A stretch of 64,000 nt of DNA from Doris montereyensis (lineage: Eukaryota; Mollusca; Gastropoda; Nudibranchia; Dorididae), in contig JAXRKP010000410.1 of the NCBI GenBank assembly GCA_037039925.1, forward strand, positions 30,001 to 94,000, in the 5' to 3' direction. This document shows, in pieces, positions 1 to 14,968 of the stretch. The translations under genes and the position numbers were made by a program. Position 1 is the stretch's first letter, and each line of letters starts with the position of its first letter. The notes under the pieces are model-generated. The model did not search any database. It was not told where the DNA came from and saw only the letters and a program-made list of their open reading frames with translations.

Positions 1-164
1 CAGCACTGAAGGAACACGGCGTCAAGCCTGCACACTAGAACTCCGTCGTGTGCTATGTATAGCGTGTCTGTCGTCGGGCGTGGCTTTCTGAATCTTCTGT
101 CGGAAAAGCTCACGATCCGCTGCCACTCGTCGAGCAGGAGGGGGCGGGGCGGGGGTGGGAGGGG

Positions 165-470
165 CGACTGGGTAGTCCAGAGACAAGGTGTTGGCCTCTC
201 AACCAAAATGTAAGAGGGTTCGAGCCCTGCCAACGTTTGAAAAATGTTCTCGAGATTTTTCGAGCGAGATCTACTGCTGGGGAATTTGGTAGGTGGAGAT
301 CGACTCCTAGTCCTATCGGAGACGGACATTAAAAAGAAGAAGGTCCCGTGTGCAGATCACAACACTCTGTGCACGTTAAACATCTCTTGGCTGTTTACTA
401 CAAGGCAGTCCAGTCAAAATCAAAATCCTAACATAAACCTTAGTTGTGGGTTATAGGTAAATTACATTTT
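165..470 (+). mobile_element. SINE family A, tRNA-derived, near full length
   Basis: The tRNA-like head holds a B-box-type motif (GGGTTCGAGCCCTG near 216). The body then runs through the landmarks seen in every copy: a CTCGAG stretch, GTAGGTGGA, a GTGCAGATCACAACACT segment, and a TTAGTTGTGGGT 3' segment. At least a dozen related copies occur in the window on both strands. The head identifies it as a tRNA-derived, pol III-type SINE; the family name is mine. The short 70-codon ORF inside it (244-456) is not a gene. Confidence 0.75.
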
Positions 471-957
471 TAAAAAGCCATTCGTCCTGCCTCCGTTGTT
501 GTCGTTCGGTGTCAGTGTTATTCTATAGTACAAGCTGAAACCCCGCTCAATGAACAGGTTGTTATTAACACATGAAGATGTACACATAAAAAGACATGCC
601 ATTCCCACTCAATGCGCAAGTTATTATTCTAATCCGAGCCAAACCTCGGCCAAAAAAAATAGCTGTACATATCTCTAGATCTAAATTTTAAACCCTAGAT
701 GTAGAACTAGATCTAAGCGGGAATGCTTCCATAGTTGGGCACACTCTTCTGCTGCTAAAAAAAGAGAGAAAAGAGTTAAGCTAAATCTAGGTAAAAATTT
801 GAGCATTATCTGTTCGCCGGTAAACTAGGGACAATGGGCATGGATGGGTCAACGACAGCCGAACTTTTCAAGGGCTTTGTAGGTTGTCGAAAAGTGTGGG
901 GTTTGGCGGTGGTCGCAAATGAAATGAGTCAAATATCGTTTAAAGGAAAAAAAAATG
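471..957. other. AT-rich spacer, no gene seen
   Basis: No coding signal or repeat family that I recognise. It contains TCTAGATCTA-type palindromic words near 675-715, which recur elsewhere in the window. Confidence 0.5.
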
Positions 958-1264
958 TTGTTCAAATTAAAAATATATGCCTTAAACATGCACAAGGTAA
1001 TACACAAAAGTAGTGTTAAAACATGCTTTAAACATGCACAAGGTAACATGCTTTAAACATGCACAAGGTAATACACAAAAGTAGTGTTAAAACATGCTTT
1101 AAACATGCACAAGGTAATACACAAAAGTAGTGTTAAAACATGCTTTAAACATGCACAAGGTAATACACAAAGTAGTGTTAAAACATGCTTTAAACATGCA
1201 CAAGGTAATACACAAAAGTAGTGTTAAAACATGCTTTAAACATGCACAAGGTAATACACAAAAG
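958..1264. repeat. 46-bp minisatellite, about 6 copies
   Basis: Nearly identical head-to-tail units contain GCACAAGGTAATACACAAAA followed by GTAGTGTTAAAACATGC. One unit lacks an A in the AAAA run. The reverse-strand ORF over the left edge is a by-product of the array. Confidence 0.9.
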
Positions 1265-1599
1265 CGGTATTAAAATTTGAGCATTTTCTGTGCAGCGAAA
1301 TTTGGGAGCCTATTCTCACAATGTCGTGAAGTCTGCAAATACATATAGAGATATAGAACACAATAAAATAACATAAAAACACATACTAAGCTATATAACA
1401 TATAGCAGATGGATTCAGCATGGAAGAAAACAAAAAGAATAGAAAAAGGAAAATAATTATAGTGTAAAGTCACCAGGACAGCTAGAATGGTGCTGAATCT
1501 TGGAAAACAACAAGTAACATCTGCAGAAAGCTGGATACCTTTCAAACCAAATGTCTCAGAAAGATCCTCAAAATATTTTGACCAAACACGGTATCAAAC
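1265..1599. other. unique AT-rich DNA, no gene seen
   Basis: The reverse-strand ORF of 91 codons (1270-1545) is low-complexity and hydrophobic, has no recognisable domain and lies between repeats. I do not call it a gene. Confidence 0.5.
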
Positions 1600-1835
1600 A
1601 ACGACCTTCAAAAAGAACATGACTGGAGTCAATATCCCAGATCGTACCTTCAAAAAAAAAACATGACTGGAGTCAATATCCCAGATCATACCTTCAAAAA
1701 GAACATGACTGGAGTCAATATCCCAGATCATACCTTCAAAAAAACATGACTGGAGTCAATATCCCATGACTGGAGTCAATATCCCAGATCATACCTTCAA
1801 AAAGAACATGACTGGAGTCTATATCCCAGATTGTG
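1600..1835. repeat. 42-bp minisatellite, about 5-6 copies
   Basis: The unit contains ACATGACTGGAGTCAATATC and CCAGATCATACCTTCAAAAA. Poly-A length varies between units, and one unit is truncated (near 1745-1770). The array abuts a LINE 3' fragment. Confidence 0.85.
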
Positions 1836-2096
1836 AGGAGGAGGAGATGATGGGAAGCGGACTGATCACATCCTTAGGATGAAGGCTGATGCCATCCCTG
1901 AACTAGCTTTCAGGTGGACCCCTCAGGGAACAAGGAAGAGAGGAACCTGGAGGAGAAGCTTCGGAAAAGAGATGAAGACACAGGAATGGACGTGGGGGCA
2001 GATGACAAAATTGCATCCGAGTCTGATCGTGTTCAATGGCGATCCACTGTGTCGGCCTTATGTCCTGCCCAAGCACCACGAGGATAAGTAAATAAA
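1826..2096 (+). mobile_element. non-LTR retrotransposon fragment (RT C-terminal end)
   Basis: The plus frame around 1879-2091 reads ILRMKADAIPELAFRWTPQG, then GTRKRGTWRRSF, then WTWGQM, and ends near a lysine and a stop. This is the layout seen at the extreme C terminus of many LINE reverse transcriptases (R-W-x-P-x-G-x-R-x-R-G-x-W-R-R, then T-W-G). Only this end is present, with frame damage toward its 3' part. A second piece of the same end lies at 8218-8345. It is a dead fragment, not a host gene. Confidence 0.65.
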
Positions 2097-2504
2097 ATGT
2101 CATCAGAAAGCAATGGGGGGGGGTAAGATATATTGGGATACTTTGTGTGTTGCATTGACATTGACCCCGCTCACTGCTTGCGTTGATCTCAATGCCAGGT
2201 GAATCAAAAGGATGCAGCAAGATGAATGAAATGTAAAACAGTGAAAGTGAAAGGAAAGACGTAGAACCTACCAGCTGCAAGTGTCTACTACATACATAAA
2301 TGTATGTATGATGTATGTATGTATCTGGATACACCAATATACAGATGGTAAAGTTAGCTTCTATCCTTCTTTCCCTTTCACAGATCAGTCATTATTTCAA
2401 CGTCCTAATTCAATTGGCTTTGCTTTGTTTTTACAATTTCAGAAATAGAAAGAAATAAGAACATTCTTCCCTTTCTTTTTATACCTCTTAATCGCTTTTT
2501 CTAC
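2097..2504. other. spacer, no gene seen
   Basis: Contains a short ATGTATGT tract near 2297-2323. The segment around 2225-2275 (AAAGACGTAGAACCTACC) resembles the segment at 5940-5985, so it may belong to a dispersed repeat. No coding signal. Confidence 0.4.
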
Positions 2505-3135
<631 letters not shown>

Positions 3136-3513
3136 TGTATGTCTGTCTTTTATCTATCTCCCTCATTTCACTCTTGTTTCTTTTTTTAATGTAATCAAAT
3201 AAAATCCAGCAGCGAAATGTCAACCTGGTTAAAGAATATTATTTTATCTTGAGTTTGTTTTGTTTTTTTGTTGTCTTTGTAGACAGTTAAGACAGATTGT
3301 TATTTTTGCCTGTCGGAAACGTGTTCTCGTGAATTACAATCAATGCTGGGAAGAAAATTGTCTGCTATATTGATGACGGATTTAGAAGAACCATAATGGT
3401 TTTTGTAATGTAATGGTTGGCCAGAAATGCAAGCGACGAAAACGTAACTGATTTATATTCTGCGCCCGTTCCCAATACATGTACATATTTATTATACATG
3501 TACACGGCATGTA

Positions 3514-3569
3514 TCTATCTACCTATCTATCTATCTATCTATCTATCTATATATCTATATATCTATATA

Positions 3570-3632
<63 letters not shown>
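3514..3632. repeat. (TATC)n then (TA)n microsatellite
   Basis: A tetranucleotide TCTA run changes through TATATC into a pure TA run at about 3573-3632. Confidence 0.95.
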
Positions 3633-3637
<5 letters not shown>

Positions 3638-4101
3638 TGTACACCTCAAACTTTGACCGCTCAAAACTCAAGAACTATTGCACACACAATCTCCATATTT
3701 CGCATATATATTTCAAATAGCCTGCTTTAGGGTCTTAGCGAACCAACTCTTGGGTTAAATCAGTATTTTTGATTGATTGGGAGGGGGGGATTCTTGTCGG
3801 CAATCTGCGATCCACAAAACTTTTTTTTCTATTGTTACTCATTCCTTCATTTCCGCCTAACCTAAGTATCGAATACTGTACCAATACTTGATATCACTCT
3901 GCACCCGGTAACCTATTACGTAGTTCATCGTTGCAGAAATAAATGTGGTGAAAGAGTAATCATAATCATCAATGTCTACGGGCATACTTGTATATATTTA
4001 ATAGATTGGTTACTCTATATGTACATTTTTTATTCATTTTTTAAATTTTCTTCTTGTGTCTTTGTGACTGTCTATGCTTTTGATTTTCTCTGATTGCCTA
4101 A
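3633..4101. other. unique spacer, no gene seen
   Basis: AT-rich with no recognisable coding or RNA gene signal. Confidence 0.5.
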
Positions 4102-5108
<1,007 letters not shown>

Positions 5109-6064
5109 ATCATAAATCCTCCTTTTCTTGATTATTCTCTTCTCTACTCGCTTCCTCTTTATTTCTCCTGTCTGGTTTTTTTTCCTTTTGTGACCACACT
5201 GTGTGGTGTATGTATATAAAGTGTATAGATATTCCTCGTTTGTTGTGTGATGAAAAGATTATACACGAAGAAGTGTCACATGTTTACTCTGCTTCTAGCT
5301 GTGCCAAAGCTATAATTTTAGGATAAACGCATGGAATGATGACGTAGTATGATTGGATGTCCCCCTAGTGCCAGAGACGTCGTGGACATCTGGATGTCTA
5401 CGTAGTCTCTTTCGTGCAAATGACTTCAGCTGTTCTGTTTTATTTTTCCCACGTTTCATGCAGAAAATGATCTTTAGAAATCTTCAAGGTCGTTTGTGGC
5501 TGAGCTGAGCATATAACAACTATTTGGCTACCATTTGCTATCAGACCAAAGGTGATCTAGGTGTGTTGTTTTGGGGTTCGTTGGTTGCTTGTTTTGTTTG
5601 GGGGGGAGGGCGAGGGGTTCTGTGGTTGGGGGTGGGAGGTTGTAGGTTTTTTAAATTTTGCCCGGACAGCATTGGGACACTCCCAAAAGATCTGTAACTT
5701 TCACCTGCTCAGTTGTTATGATGACGTGTACACACAGGGCCACATTTCTGTCTCCGCTGGAACTGGAACTCTGTGACTGGAATGGACTGGACTGGACTGA
5801 GGAGACGGTGGAGGGAGGGGGCGGAGAGAAAGGGAGAAGGGAGGGAAGAGGGGGTGGGGGCTGAACTACCGTGCCTCCGTTAAGTTTCCTCCATTGTGGT
5901 GATCTCAGGGTGAGTTGAGAACAAACAACAAGTTAAAAATGAAGTGAAAGAATAAAAGGAATGACGTAGACCTACCATTAGCACCGCCAACTGCTCGCAA
6001 TCCGAGGTGTTTCTACGGTGGCTCAAGGACTATTTTCTGACAAGGGTGACACTGGTGACAGGCA
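5109..6064. other. spacer, no gene seen
   Basis: Includes a G-rich stretch (about 5570-5650 and 5800-5865, GGGGGGAGGGCGAGGGG and GGAGGGGGCGG) and a short GACTGGACTGGACTG run near 5778. Two overlapping plus-strand ORFs (5561-5864) follow this composition and show no domain. Confidence 0.45.
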
Positions 6065-6065
6065 G

Positions 6066-6119
<54 letters not shown>

Positions 6120-6336
6120 GGATGATGATAATTGTGATAATGGTGATGGTGATGGTGATGATGGTGACGATTATGATTATGATGATGATGGTGATGATAT
6201 TGATGATGATGATGATGATGATGAAGAAGATTATGCTGATAATGGTGATGATGATTATGTTGATTATGATGCAAGTGACGATGATGATTATGCTGCTGCT
6301 GCTGATGATGATGATGATAATAATGATGATGATGAC

Positions 6337-6370
<34 letters not shown>

Positions 6371-6498
6371 TTGATGAGATGCAAATACAACGGATGTGCT
6401 TAAGCGATTCAATAGACTCATATAACTTGTATGCGACCACATCCTTCCTTGACATGTGATGATGATTGTGATGATGGTGATGGTGATGACGATGATGG

Positions 6499-6541
<43 letters not shown>

Positions 6542-6675
6542 AATGAATACATACATACATACGTACGTACATACATAAATACATACATACATACATACAT
6601 ACATACATACATACATACATACATACATACATACATACATACATACATACATACATACATACATACATACATACA
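6065..6675. repeat. (GAT)n blocks and (ATAC)n microsatellite
   Basis: Pure GAT at 6067-6118, imperfect GAT/GGT/TAT triplets to 6380, GAT again at 6458-6542, then ATAC tetranucleotides at 6544-6675. The Asp-rich 150-codon ORF at 6007-6459 is a translation of the triplet repeat and is not called as a gene. Confidence 0.95.
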
Positions 6676-7114
6676 CACACTATGCCAAATTATAATGAAG
6701 ACGTTGTATGAAAATCATCTGGTACCACACGTCAAGAACCATCGAAGCAATATGGGGTGGGTAAGGAAGTAAGTAAGCTACGGTGTGGTAGGGGTAGGGG
6801 TACTAGTACTACTAGTCCACCCCAACCATTCCCTGTCCCAGATGCATGGCATGGCACGGTTTTTGGCATCTATGGATGTCCCGGCCAACACTGAACTCTT
6901 GACACTTGACATGCGCTACGCGACACCCTCACACGCCCCCATCCCTCCCCATTCCTTTCCTTTCCACCCACATCACATTTACCGGTATGTTCTTAGATCT
7001 AGAATCGTGATGGGGAAAAGGCGGGGGGGGGGAGCAGATGGATGTTCTGTGTGCTATGTGAGACAATTTTTGTTGTTGAGAGCACTTTAACTTTAAGCAA
7101 ACAAACAAAAAATA
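6676..7114. other. spacer, no gene seen
   Basis: Mixed composition with a G run near 7023. The 101-codon ORF at 6785-7090 has no recognisable motif and no flanking splice pattern that I can support. Confidence 0.4.
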
Positions 7115-7512
7115 TGGCTCCAGGGTTTTGATTTTGATTTGATTTAATTTGATTTAATTTGGTTTGATTTGATTTGATTTGATTTGATTTGATTTGATTT
7201 GATTTGATTTGATTTGATTTGATTTATTTACCTACATCCACAACTAACTAAGGTGATCTAGAGTTTTTTGGTAGGATCTTTTTTAAATGTTGCCCGGACT
7301 GCCCTGTAAACAAACAGCCAATGGATCTTTAACAACAGGCACAGAGTGTTGTGATCTGCACACGGCACCCCTTTCTATCGTCGGGAGGGGGAGGGGGAGA
7401 TTTTACTCGAAAAAAATTCAGAAAATTTTTCAACCGTTGGCGGGGCTCGAACCCACTACCTTTTGGCTCAACGGCCGATATTTTGCATCTGGACTACCGA
7501 GTGCCCTTTCCC
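7115..7512 (-). mobile_element. SINE family A, full length, with (GATTT)n tail
   Basis: This is the reverse orientation of the copy at 165-470. The tail, read on this strand, is a pentanucleotide run (GATTT on plus, about 7128-7226). The body has TGCCCGGACTGCCCTGTAAA and GTGTTGTGATCTGCAC. The head has GGGGCTCGAACCCACTACC, the reverse complement of a tRNA B box. Tail plus tRNA-like head mark it as a complete SINE. Confidence 0.85.
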
Positions 7513-7635
7513 TATGGAATCGCTTCACTGCCAGTCAAACCAAAAATGGATTTCGTTTGAGCCGAGGTCGTCGCACATCTTTCACTCGTTAAGATCGTGA
7601 GTTTTTTTTTGGGGGGGTTTTTTGGACTTCAATGA

Positions 7636-8217
7636 GGAAATAATCAGAGATTTTTTTTATTGATTTAATTAAGGAAAATAATCAGAGATGTTTTTTTATT
7701 GATTTAATTAAGGAAAATAATCAGAGATGTTTTTATTGACTTAATTAAGGAAAATAATCAGAGATGTTTTTATTGACTTAATTAAGGAAAATAATCAGAG
7801 ATGTTTTTATTGATTTAATTAAGGAAAATAATCAGAGATGTTTTTATTGACTTAATTAAGGAAAATAATCAGAGATGTTTTTATTGATTTAATTAAGGAA
7901 AATAATCAGAGATGTTTTTATTGACTTAATTAAGGAAAATAATCAGAGATGTTTTTATTGACTTAATTAAGGAAAATAATCAGAGATGTTTTTATTGACT
8001 TAATTAAGGAAAATAATCAGAGATGTTTTTATTGACTTAATTAAGGAAAATAATCAGAGATGTTTTTATTGACTTAATTAAGGAAAATAATCAGAGAAGT
8101 TTTATTGACTTAATTAAGGAAAATAATCTGTGTGTCAGCCTTTATGTGCTGCCCAAGATCACGAGGATGTTTTTATTGACTTAATTAAGGAAAATAATCA
8201 GTGTTTTAATTGACTTA
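7636..8217. repeat. 37-bp minisatellite, about 15 copies
   Basis: The unit contains AATTAAGGAAAATAATCAG, GAGATG and TTTTTATTGACTT. T-run length varies at the left edge. Near 8130-8170 the array is interrupted by LINE-like sequence (TCAGCCTTTATGTGCTGCCC, CACGAGGATG) and then resumes for one or two units. Confidence 0.9.
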
Positions 8218-8345
8218 ATCCCAGGAATAAAAACCTGGACGTGGGGGCAGATGGCAAAATTGGCATCTGATCGTGTTCAATAGCGATCCACTGTGTCAGC
8301 CTTTATCCATCTGTCTATCTAGCACCACGAGGATAAGTAAAAAAA
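8218..8345 (+). mobile_element. LINE 3'-end fragment
   Basis: Shares GACGTGGGGGCAGATGG, TCTGATCGTGTTCAAT, GCGATCCACTGTGTC and CACCACGAGGATAAGTAAA with the LINE fragment at 1985-2096. It is broken by a CATCTGTCTATCTAG insertion near 8307. No intact reading frame remains. Confidence 0.7.
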
Positions 8346-8439
8346 CGTAATTTAGGAAATTAATCATCAGATATTTTAATGACGAGGTATCGTTCAATCC
8401 CAGCTCGTTAAAAGTCGGGGGATTATAATATATATCCAT

Positions 8440-11400
8440 CGATCTATAATATATCCATCCATCTTTCTATTCTATCCATCCATCTTTCTATTCTATCCAT
8501 CTATCTTTATATTCTATCATCTATCTATCTATTCTATCCATCTATTTTCTATTCTATCCATCATCTATTATTCTATCCATCCATTTTCTATAATCCATCC
8601 ATCTTTCTCTCCATCGATCTTTCTATTCTATCCATCATCTTTCTATTCTATCCATATTTCTATTCTAAATCCATCTTTCTATTATCTATATCCATCTATC
8701 TTTCTATTCTATCCATCTATCTTTTTTCTTCTATCCATCCATCTTTCTATTCTATCCATCATCTTTCTATTCTATCCATCTATCTTTCTATTCATCTTTC
8801 TATAATCAGATCTTTCTATTCTATCCATGCATCTTTTTATCCTATCCATTCATCTTTTCTATTCTATCCATCCATCTTTCTATTCTATCCATCCATCTTT
8901 CTATTCTATCCATCGATCTTTCTATTCTATCCATGCATCTTTCTATTCTATCCATCCATCTTTCTATTCTATCCATCCATCTTTCTATTCTATCCATCCA
9001 TCTTTCTATTCTATCCATCCATCTTTCTATTCTATCCATGTATCTTTTCTATCCTATCCATTGACATCTTTCTAAAATAATCCATTCATCTTTCTATTCT
9101 ATCCATATCCTATCATCTTTCTATTCTATCCATCCATCTTTCTATTCTTATCCATCCATGCATCTTTCTATCTATCCATTCATCTTTCTATCTATCCATG
9201 CATCTTTCTATCCTATCCATGCATCTTTCTATTCTATCCATGCGTCTTTCAATCTATCCATGCATCTTTCTATCCTATCCATGCATCTTTCTATTCTATC
9301 CATCCATCTTTCTATTCTATCCAGCATCTTTCTATTCTATCCATCTATCTTTCTATCCTATCCATTCATCTTTCTATCTATATCAATATCTTTCTATCCT
9401 ATCCATGCATCTTTCTATTCTATCCATCCATCTTTTTATTCTATCCCATCCATCTTTCTATTCTATCCATGCATCTTTCTATTCATCAATCATCTTTTTA
9501 TTCTATCCATCCATCTATTCTATCCATCCATCTTTTTATATCAATAATCACTATATCCATCCATCTTTCTATATCAGTATCCATCATCTTTCTATCCTAT
9601 CCATCATCTTTTATTCTCTATATCCATGTATCTTTCTATTCTATCCATCCATCTTTCTATTCTATCCATGCATCTTTCTATATCCATCCATCTTTCTATA
9701 TCCATACCAATCTATCTATCCATCCATCTCTCTATATCAGTATCAATCACTATATCCATCCATCTTTCTATATCAGTATCAATCACTATATCCATCCATC
9801 TTTCTATATCAGTATCAATCACTCTATCCATCCATCTTTATATCAATATCAATCCTATATCCATGCATCTTTCTATTCTATCCATCCATCTTTCTATATC
9901 AATATGTATCACTCTATCCATCCATCTCTCTATATCAATCCATTAATCATGCGTCTATCTATCCATCCAATTTCTATATCTATCAATCACTCTATCATCC
10001 ATCTTTCTATTCTATCCATGCATCTTTCTATATCAGTATCAATCACTCTATCCATCATCTTTCTATTCTATCCATCATCTTTCTATATCAGTATCAATCA
10101 CTCTATCCATCCATCTTTCTATATCAGTATCAATCACTCTATCCATCCATCTTTCTATCCATCCATCTTTCCAATCACTCTATCAATCCATCTCTATCTA
10201 TCCATCCATCTTTCGATATCAGTACCAATCACTCTATCCATGTGTCTTTCTATATCAGTATCAATCACTCTATCCATCCATCTTTTTATATCAATATCAA
10301 TCACTATATCCATCCATCTTTCTATATCAGTATCAATCACTCTATCCATCCATCTTTCTATATCAATATTAATCACTCTTTCCATCCATCTTTCTATATC
10401 AATATCCATCACTCTATCCATCCATCTTTCTATATCAGTATCAATCACTCTATCCATCCATCTTTCTATTCTATCCATCATCTTCCATCTATATCAGTAT
10501 CAATCACTCTATCCATGCATCTTTCTATATCAGTATCAATCACTCTATCCATCCATCTTTCTATTCTATCCATGCATCTTTCTATATCAGTATCAATCAC
10601 TCTATCCATCCATCTTTCTCCATCCATCCATCAATCACTCTATCCATCCATCTTTCTATTCTATCCATCCATCTTTCTATATCAGTATCAATCACTCTAT
10701 CCATCCATCTTTCTATATCAGTATCAATCACTCTATCCATCCATCTTTTTATATCTTATCAATCACTTTCTATCCATCCATCTTTCATTCTATCCATGTA
10801 TCTTTCTATATCAGTATCAATCACTCTATCCATGCATCTTTCTATATCAGTATCAATCACTCTATCCATCCATCTTTCTATTCTATCCATGCATCTTTCT
10901 ATATCAGTATCAATCACTCTATCCATGCATCCTTTCTATATCAGTATCAATCACTCTATCCATGCATCTTTCTATATCAGTATCAATCACTCTATCCATG
11001 CATCTTTCTATATCAGTATCAATAACTCTATCCATCCATCTTTCTATTCTATCCATGCATCTTTCTATATCAGTATGAATCACTCTATCCATCATCTTTC
11101 TATATCAGTAACAATAAGTCTACCCATCCATCTTTCTATATCAATATCAATTGCTCTATCCATCCATCTTTCTATATCAGTATCAATCACTCTATCCATG
11201 CATCATTCTATATCTCCTATATCAATCAAACTATCCATCCATTTTTAGTCTATTCTATCCATGCATCTTTCTATATCAGTGTGAATCACTCTATCCATGC
11301 ATCATTCTATATCAGTATCAATCACTCTATCCATGCATCTTTCTATATCAGTATCAATCACTCTATCCATGCATCTTTCTATATCAGTATCAATCACTCT

Positions 11401-11560
11401 ATCCATGCATCTTTCTATATCAGTATCAATCACTCTATCCATGCATCTTTCTATATCAGTATCAATCACTCTATCCATGCATCTTTCTATATCAGTATCA
11501 ATCACTCTATCCATGCATCTTTCTATATCAGTATCAATCACTCTATCCGTCTAACTACAC
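8440..11560. repeat. composite CCATC-family satellite (21-bp and 36-bp units)
   Basis: From 8440 to about 9540 the unit is 20-21 bp (CTATCCATCCATCTTTCTAT). From about 9540 a 36-bp form appears, adding ATCAGTATCAATCACT to the same 20-mer, and it becomes nearly homogeneous at 11280-11545, where CCATGCATC replaces CCATCCATC. Single-base losses are frequent. The long ORFs (up to 626 codons from 9198) exist only because the unit is poor in stops; they are not genes. Confidence 0.95.
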
Positions 11561-12213
11561 ACCCTACTATTCATCTACTTATCTCTATCTATATCTACGT
11601 GTCCCACCTTCCGGTTTTTTCTCTCTATCTTCTTATCTGTATTCGTGACTAACCAGAGACAGTGAACAGAATCAGATAATCAAAGACAGTGAACAAAATC
11701 AGATAGCCGAGTTTACGACTTCAAAACAATATGTATATTCTAGTTCTAATTTAGACACATTACATTTACATGTATGTATAATAATTATAGCAATCATAAT
11801 ACATAAGATTTGTATTTATTTAGCTGCAGACGTTATTTTCCCATGCACTGATGCAGAATGCAGATGACAGCGAAGCATTAATTACGTAAAAATTGTCCAT
11901 GACTTTTAAATAGAAATGCTGTCTTCTTCTTCTTCGTCTTCTTCTTCTTTGTAATGGGACAAGGGTTGTTTTGGGCTCCGAGAAAGCCATTGAAACGGCG
12001 ACAAAGTCGGTCACGACCTCAGCTGGCTTCGGGATCAGTTGTTGTAGGCCCTGTGGCTAAGTTCTTCGGCGATCTGGCGAAACCTACTAATTTAAATTAC
12101 TAGATCTATGTAAAATACATTGCCGTATCAAGCGCTGTTCGGTGTGTAAATAACATATGTTTTTCCTATGGTCAAATCCTAATTTTGATAACGTGGGCAA
12201 CTGAATTTTAATC
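11561..12213. other. spacer between satellites, no gene seen
   Basis: Contains two copies of CAGAGACAGTGAACA-type sequence (about 11653-11700) and a TTCTTCTTCGTCTTC triplet tract (11921-11948). The phrase GCCATTGAAACGGCGAC (11986) resembles GCCATTGAAACGTCGAC at 51735, so a shared retroelement relic is possible. Confidence 0.4.
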
Positions 12214-14295
12214 TTGATGATGACGTGGCTGACTCGACTCTATTCATAATCTTGATGGCGTGGATGACTCGACTCTATTCATAATCTTGATGACGTGGAT
12301 GACTCGACTCTATTCATAATCTTGATGGCGTGGATGACTCGACTCTATTCATAATCTTGATGGTGTGGATGACTCAACTCTATTCATAATCTTGATGGCG
12401 TGGATGACTCGACTCTATTGATGTAATCTTGATGGCGTGGATGACTCGACTCTATTCATAATCTTGATGATGGCGTGGCTGACTCGAAATTCATAATCTT
12501 GATGATGGCGTGGCTGACTCGACTCTATTCATAATCTTGATGATGGCGTGGCTGACTCGACTCTATTCATAATCTTGATGATGGCGTGGCTGACTCGACT
12601 CTATTCATAATCTTGATGATGGCGTGGATGACTCGACTCTATTCATAATCTTGATGATGGCGTGGCTGACTCGACTCTATTCATAATCTTGATGATGGCG
12701 TGGCTGACTCAACTCAATTCTAATCTTGATGGCGTGGCTGACTCGACTCAATTTATAATCTTGATGGCGTGGCTGACTCGACTCTATTCATAATCTTGAT
12801 GGGCGTGGCTGACTCGACTCTATTCATAATCTTGATGGCGTGGCTGACTCGACTCTATTCATAATCTTGATGACGTGGATGACTCGACTCTATTCATAAT
12901 CTTGATGATGGCGTGGCTGACTCGACTCTATTCATAATCTTGATGGCGTGGATGACTCGACTCTATTCATAATCTTGATGGCGTGGATGACTCGACTCTA
13001 TTGATAATCTTGATGGCGTGGATGACTCGACTCTATTCATAATCTTGATGATGGCGTGGCTGACTCGACTCTATTCACAATCTTGATGATGGCTTGGACA
13101 AGACTCGATTCTATTCATAATCTTGATGATGGCGTGGCTGACTCGACTCTATTCATAATCTTGATGATGGCGTGGCTGACTCGACTCTATTCATAATCTT
13201 CATGATGGCGTGGCTGACTCGACTCTATTCATAATCTTGATGATGACGTGGATGACTCCACTCTATTCATAATCTTGATGATGGCGTGGCTGACTCGACT
13301 CTATTCATAATCTTGATGATGGCGTGGATGACTCGACTCAATTCTAATCTTGATGACGTGGATGACTCGACTCTATTCATAATCTTGATAGCGTGGCTGA
13401 CTCGACTCTATTCATAATATTGATGGCGTGGCTGACTCGACTCTATTCATAATCTTGATGGCGTGGCTGACTCGACTCTATTCATAATCTTGATGGCGTG
13501 GATGACTCGACTCTATTCTAATCTTGATGGCATGGCTGACTCGACTCTATTCATAATCTTGATGGCGTGGATGACTCGACTCTATTCATAATCTTGATGG
13601 CGTGGATGACTCGACTCTATTCATAATCTTGATGATGGCGTGGATGACTCGACTCTATTCATAATCTTGATGGCGTGGATGACTCGACTCAATTCTAATC
13701 TTGATGATGGCGTGGCTGACTCGACTCTATTCATAATCTTGATGATGGCGTGGCTGACTCGACTCAATTCTAATCTTGATGATGGCGTGGATGACTCGAC
13801 TCAATTCTAATCTTGATGATGCGTGGCTGACTCGACTCTATTCATAATCTTGATGATGGCGTGGATGACTCGACTCAATTCTAATCTTGATGATGGTGTG
13901 GATGACTCGACTCTATTCATAATCTTGATGGCGTGGATGACTCGACTCAATTCTAATCTTGATGGCGTGGATGACTCGACTCTATTCGTAATCTTGATGA
14001 TGGCGTGGATGACTCGACTCTATTCGTAATCTTGATGGCGTGGATGACTCGACTCTATTCGTAATGTTGATGGCGTGGATGACTCGACTCTATTCATAAT
14101 CTTAATGATGGCGTGGATGACTCGACTCTATTCATAATCTTGATGATGGCGTGGATGACTCGACTCTATTCATAATCTTAATGATGGCGTGGATGACTCG
14201 ACTCATTCATTCTTAATCATGATCGCGTGGCTTGATGACCTGACTCGACTCAATTTTAATCTTGATGATGGCGTGGCTGACTCGACTCATATTCA
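12214..14295. repeat. 35-38-bp satellite, about 55 copies
   Basis: The consensus contains AATCTTGATGATGGCGTGG, (C/A)TGACTCGACTC and TATTCAT. Units differ mainly by one GAT triplet (35 versus 38 bp) and by GGCTGAC versus GGATGAC and CTATTCAT versus CAATTCT variants, which occur in runs. Confidence 0.95.

Positions 14296-14968
<673 letters not shown>

Noticed and set aside
6007..6459. Asp-rich 150-codon ORF that could look like an acidic protein
   Set aside because: It is a GAT triplet repeat with no splice context or homologous flank.
9198..11078. 626-codon open reading frame, the longest in the window
   Set aside because: It is a translation of the CCATC satellite. All frames of the unit are poor in stops, there is no domain, and the sequence is periodic.
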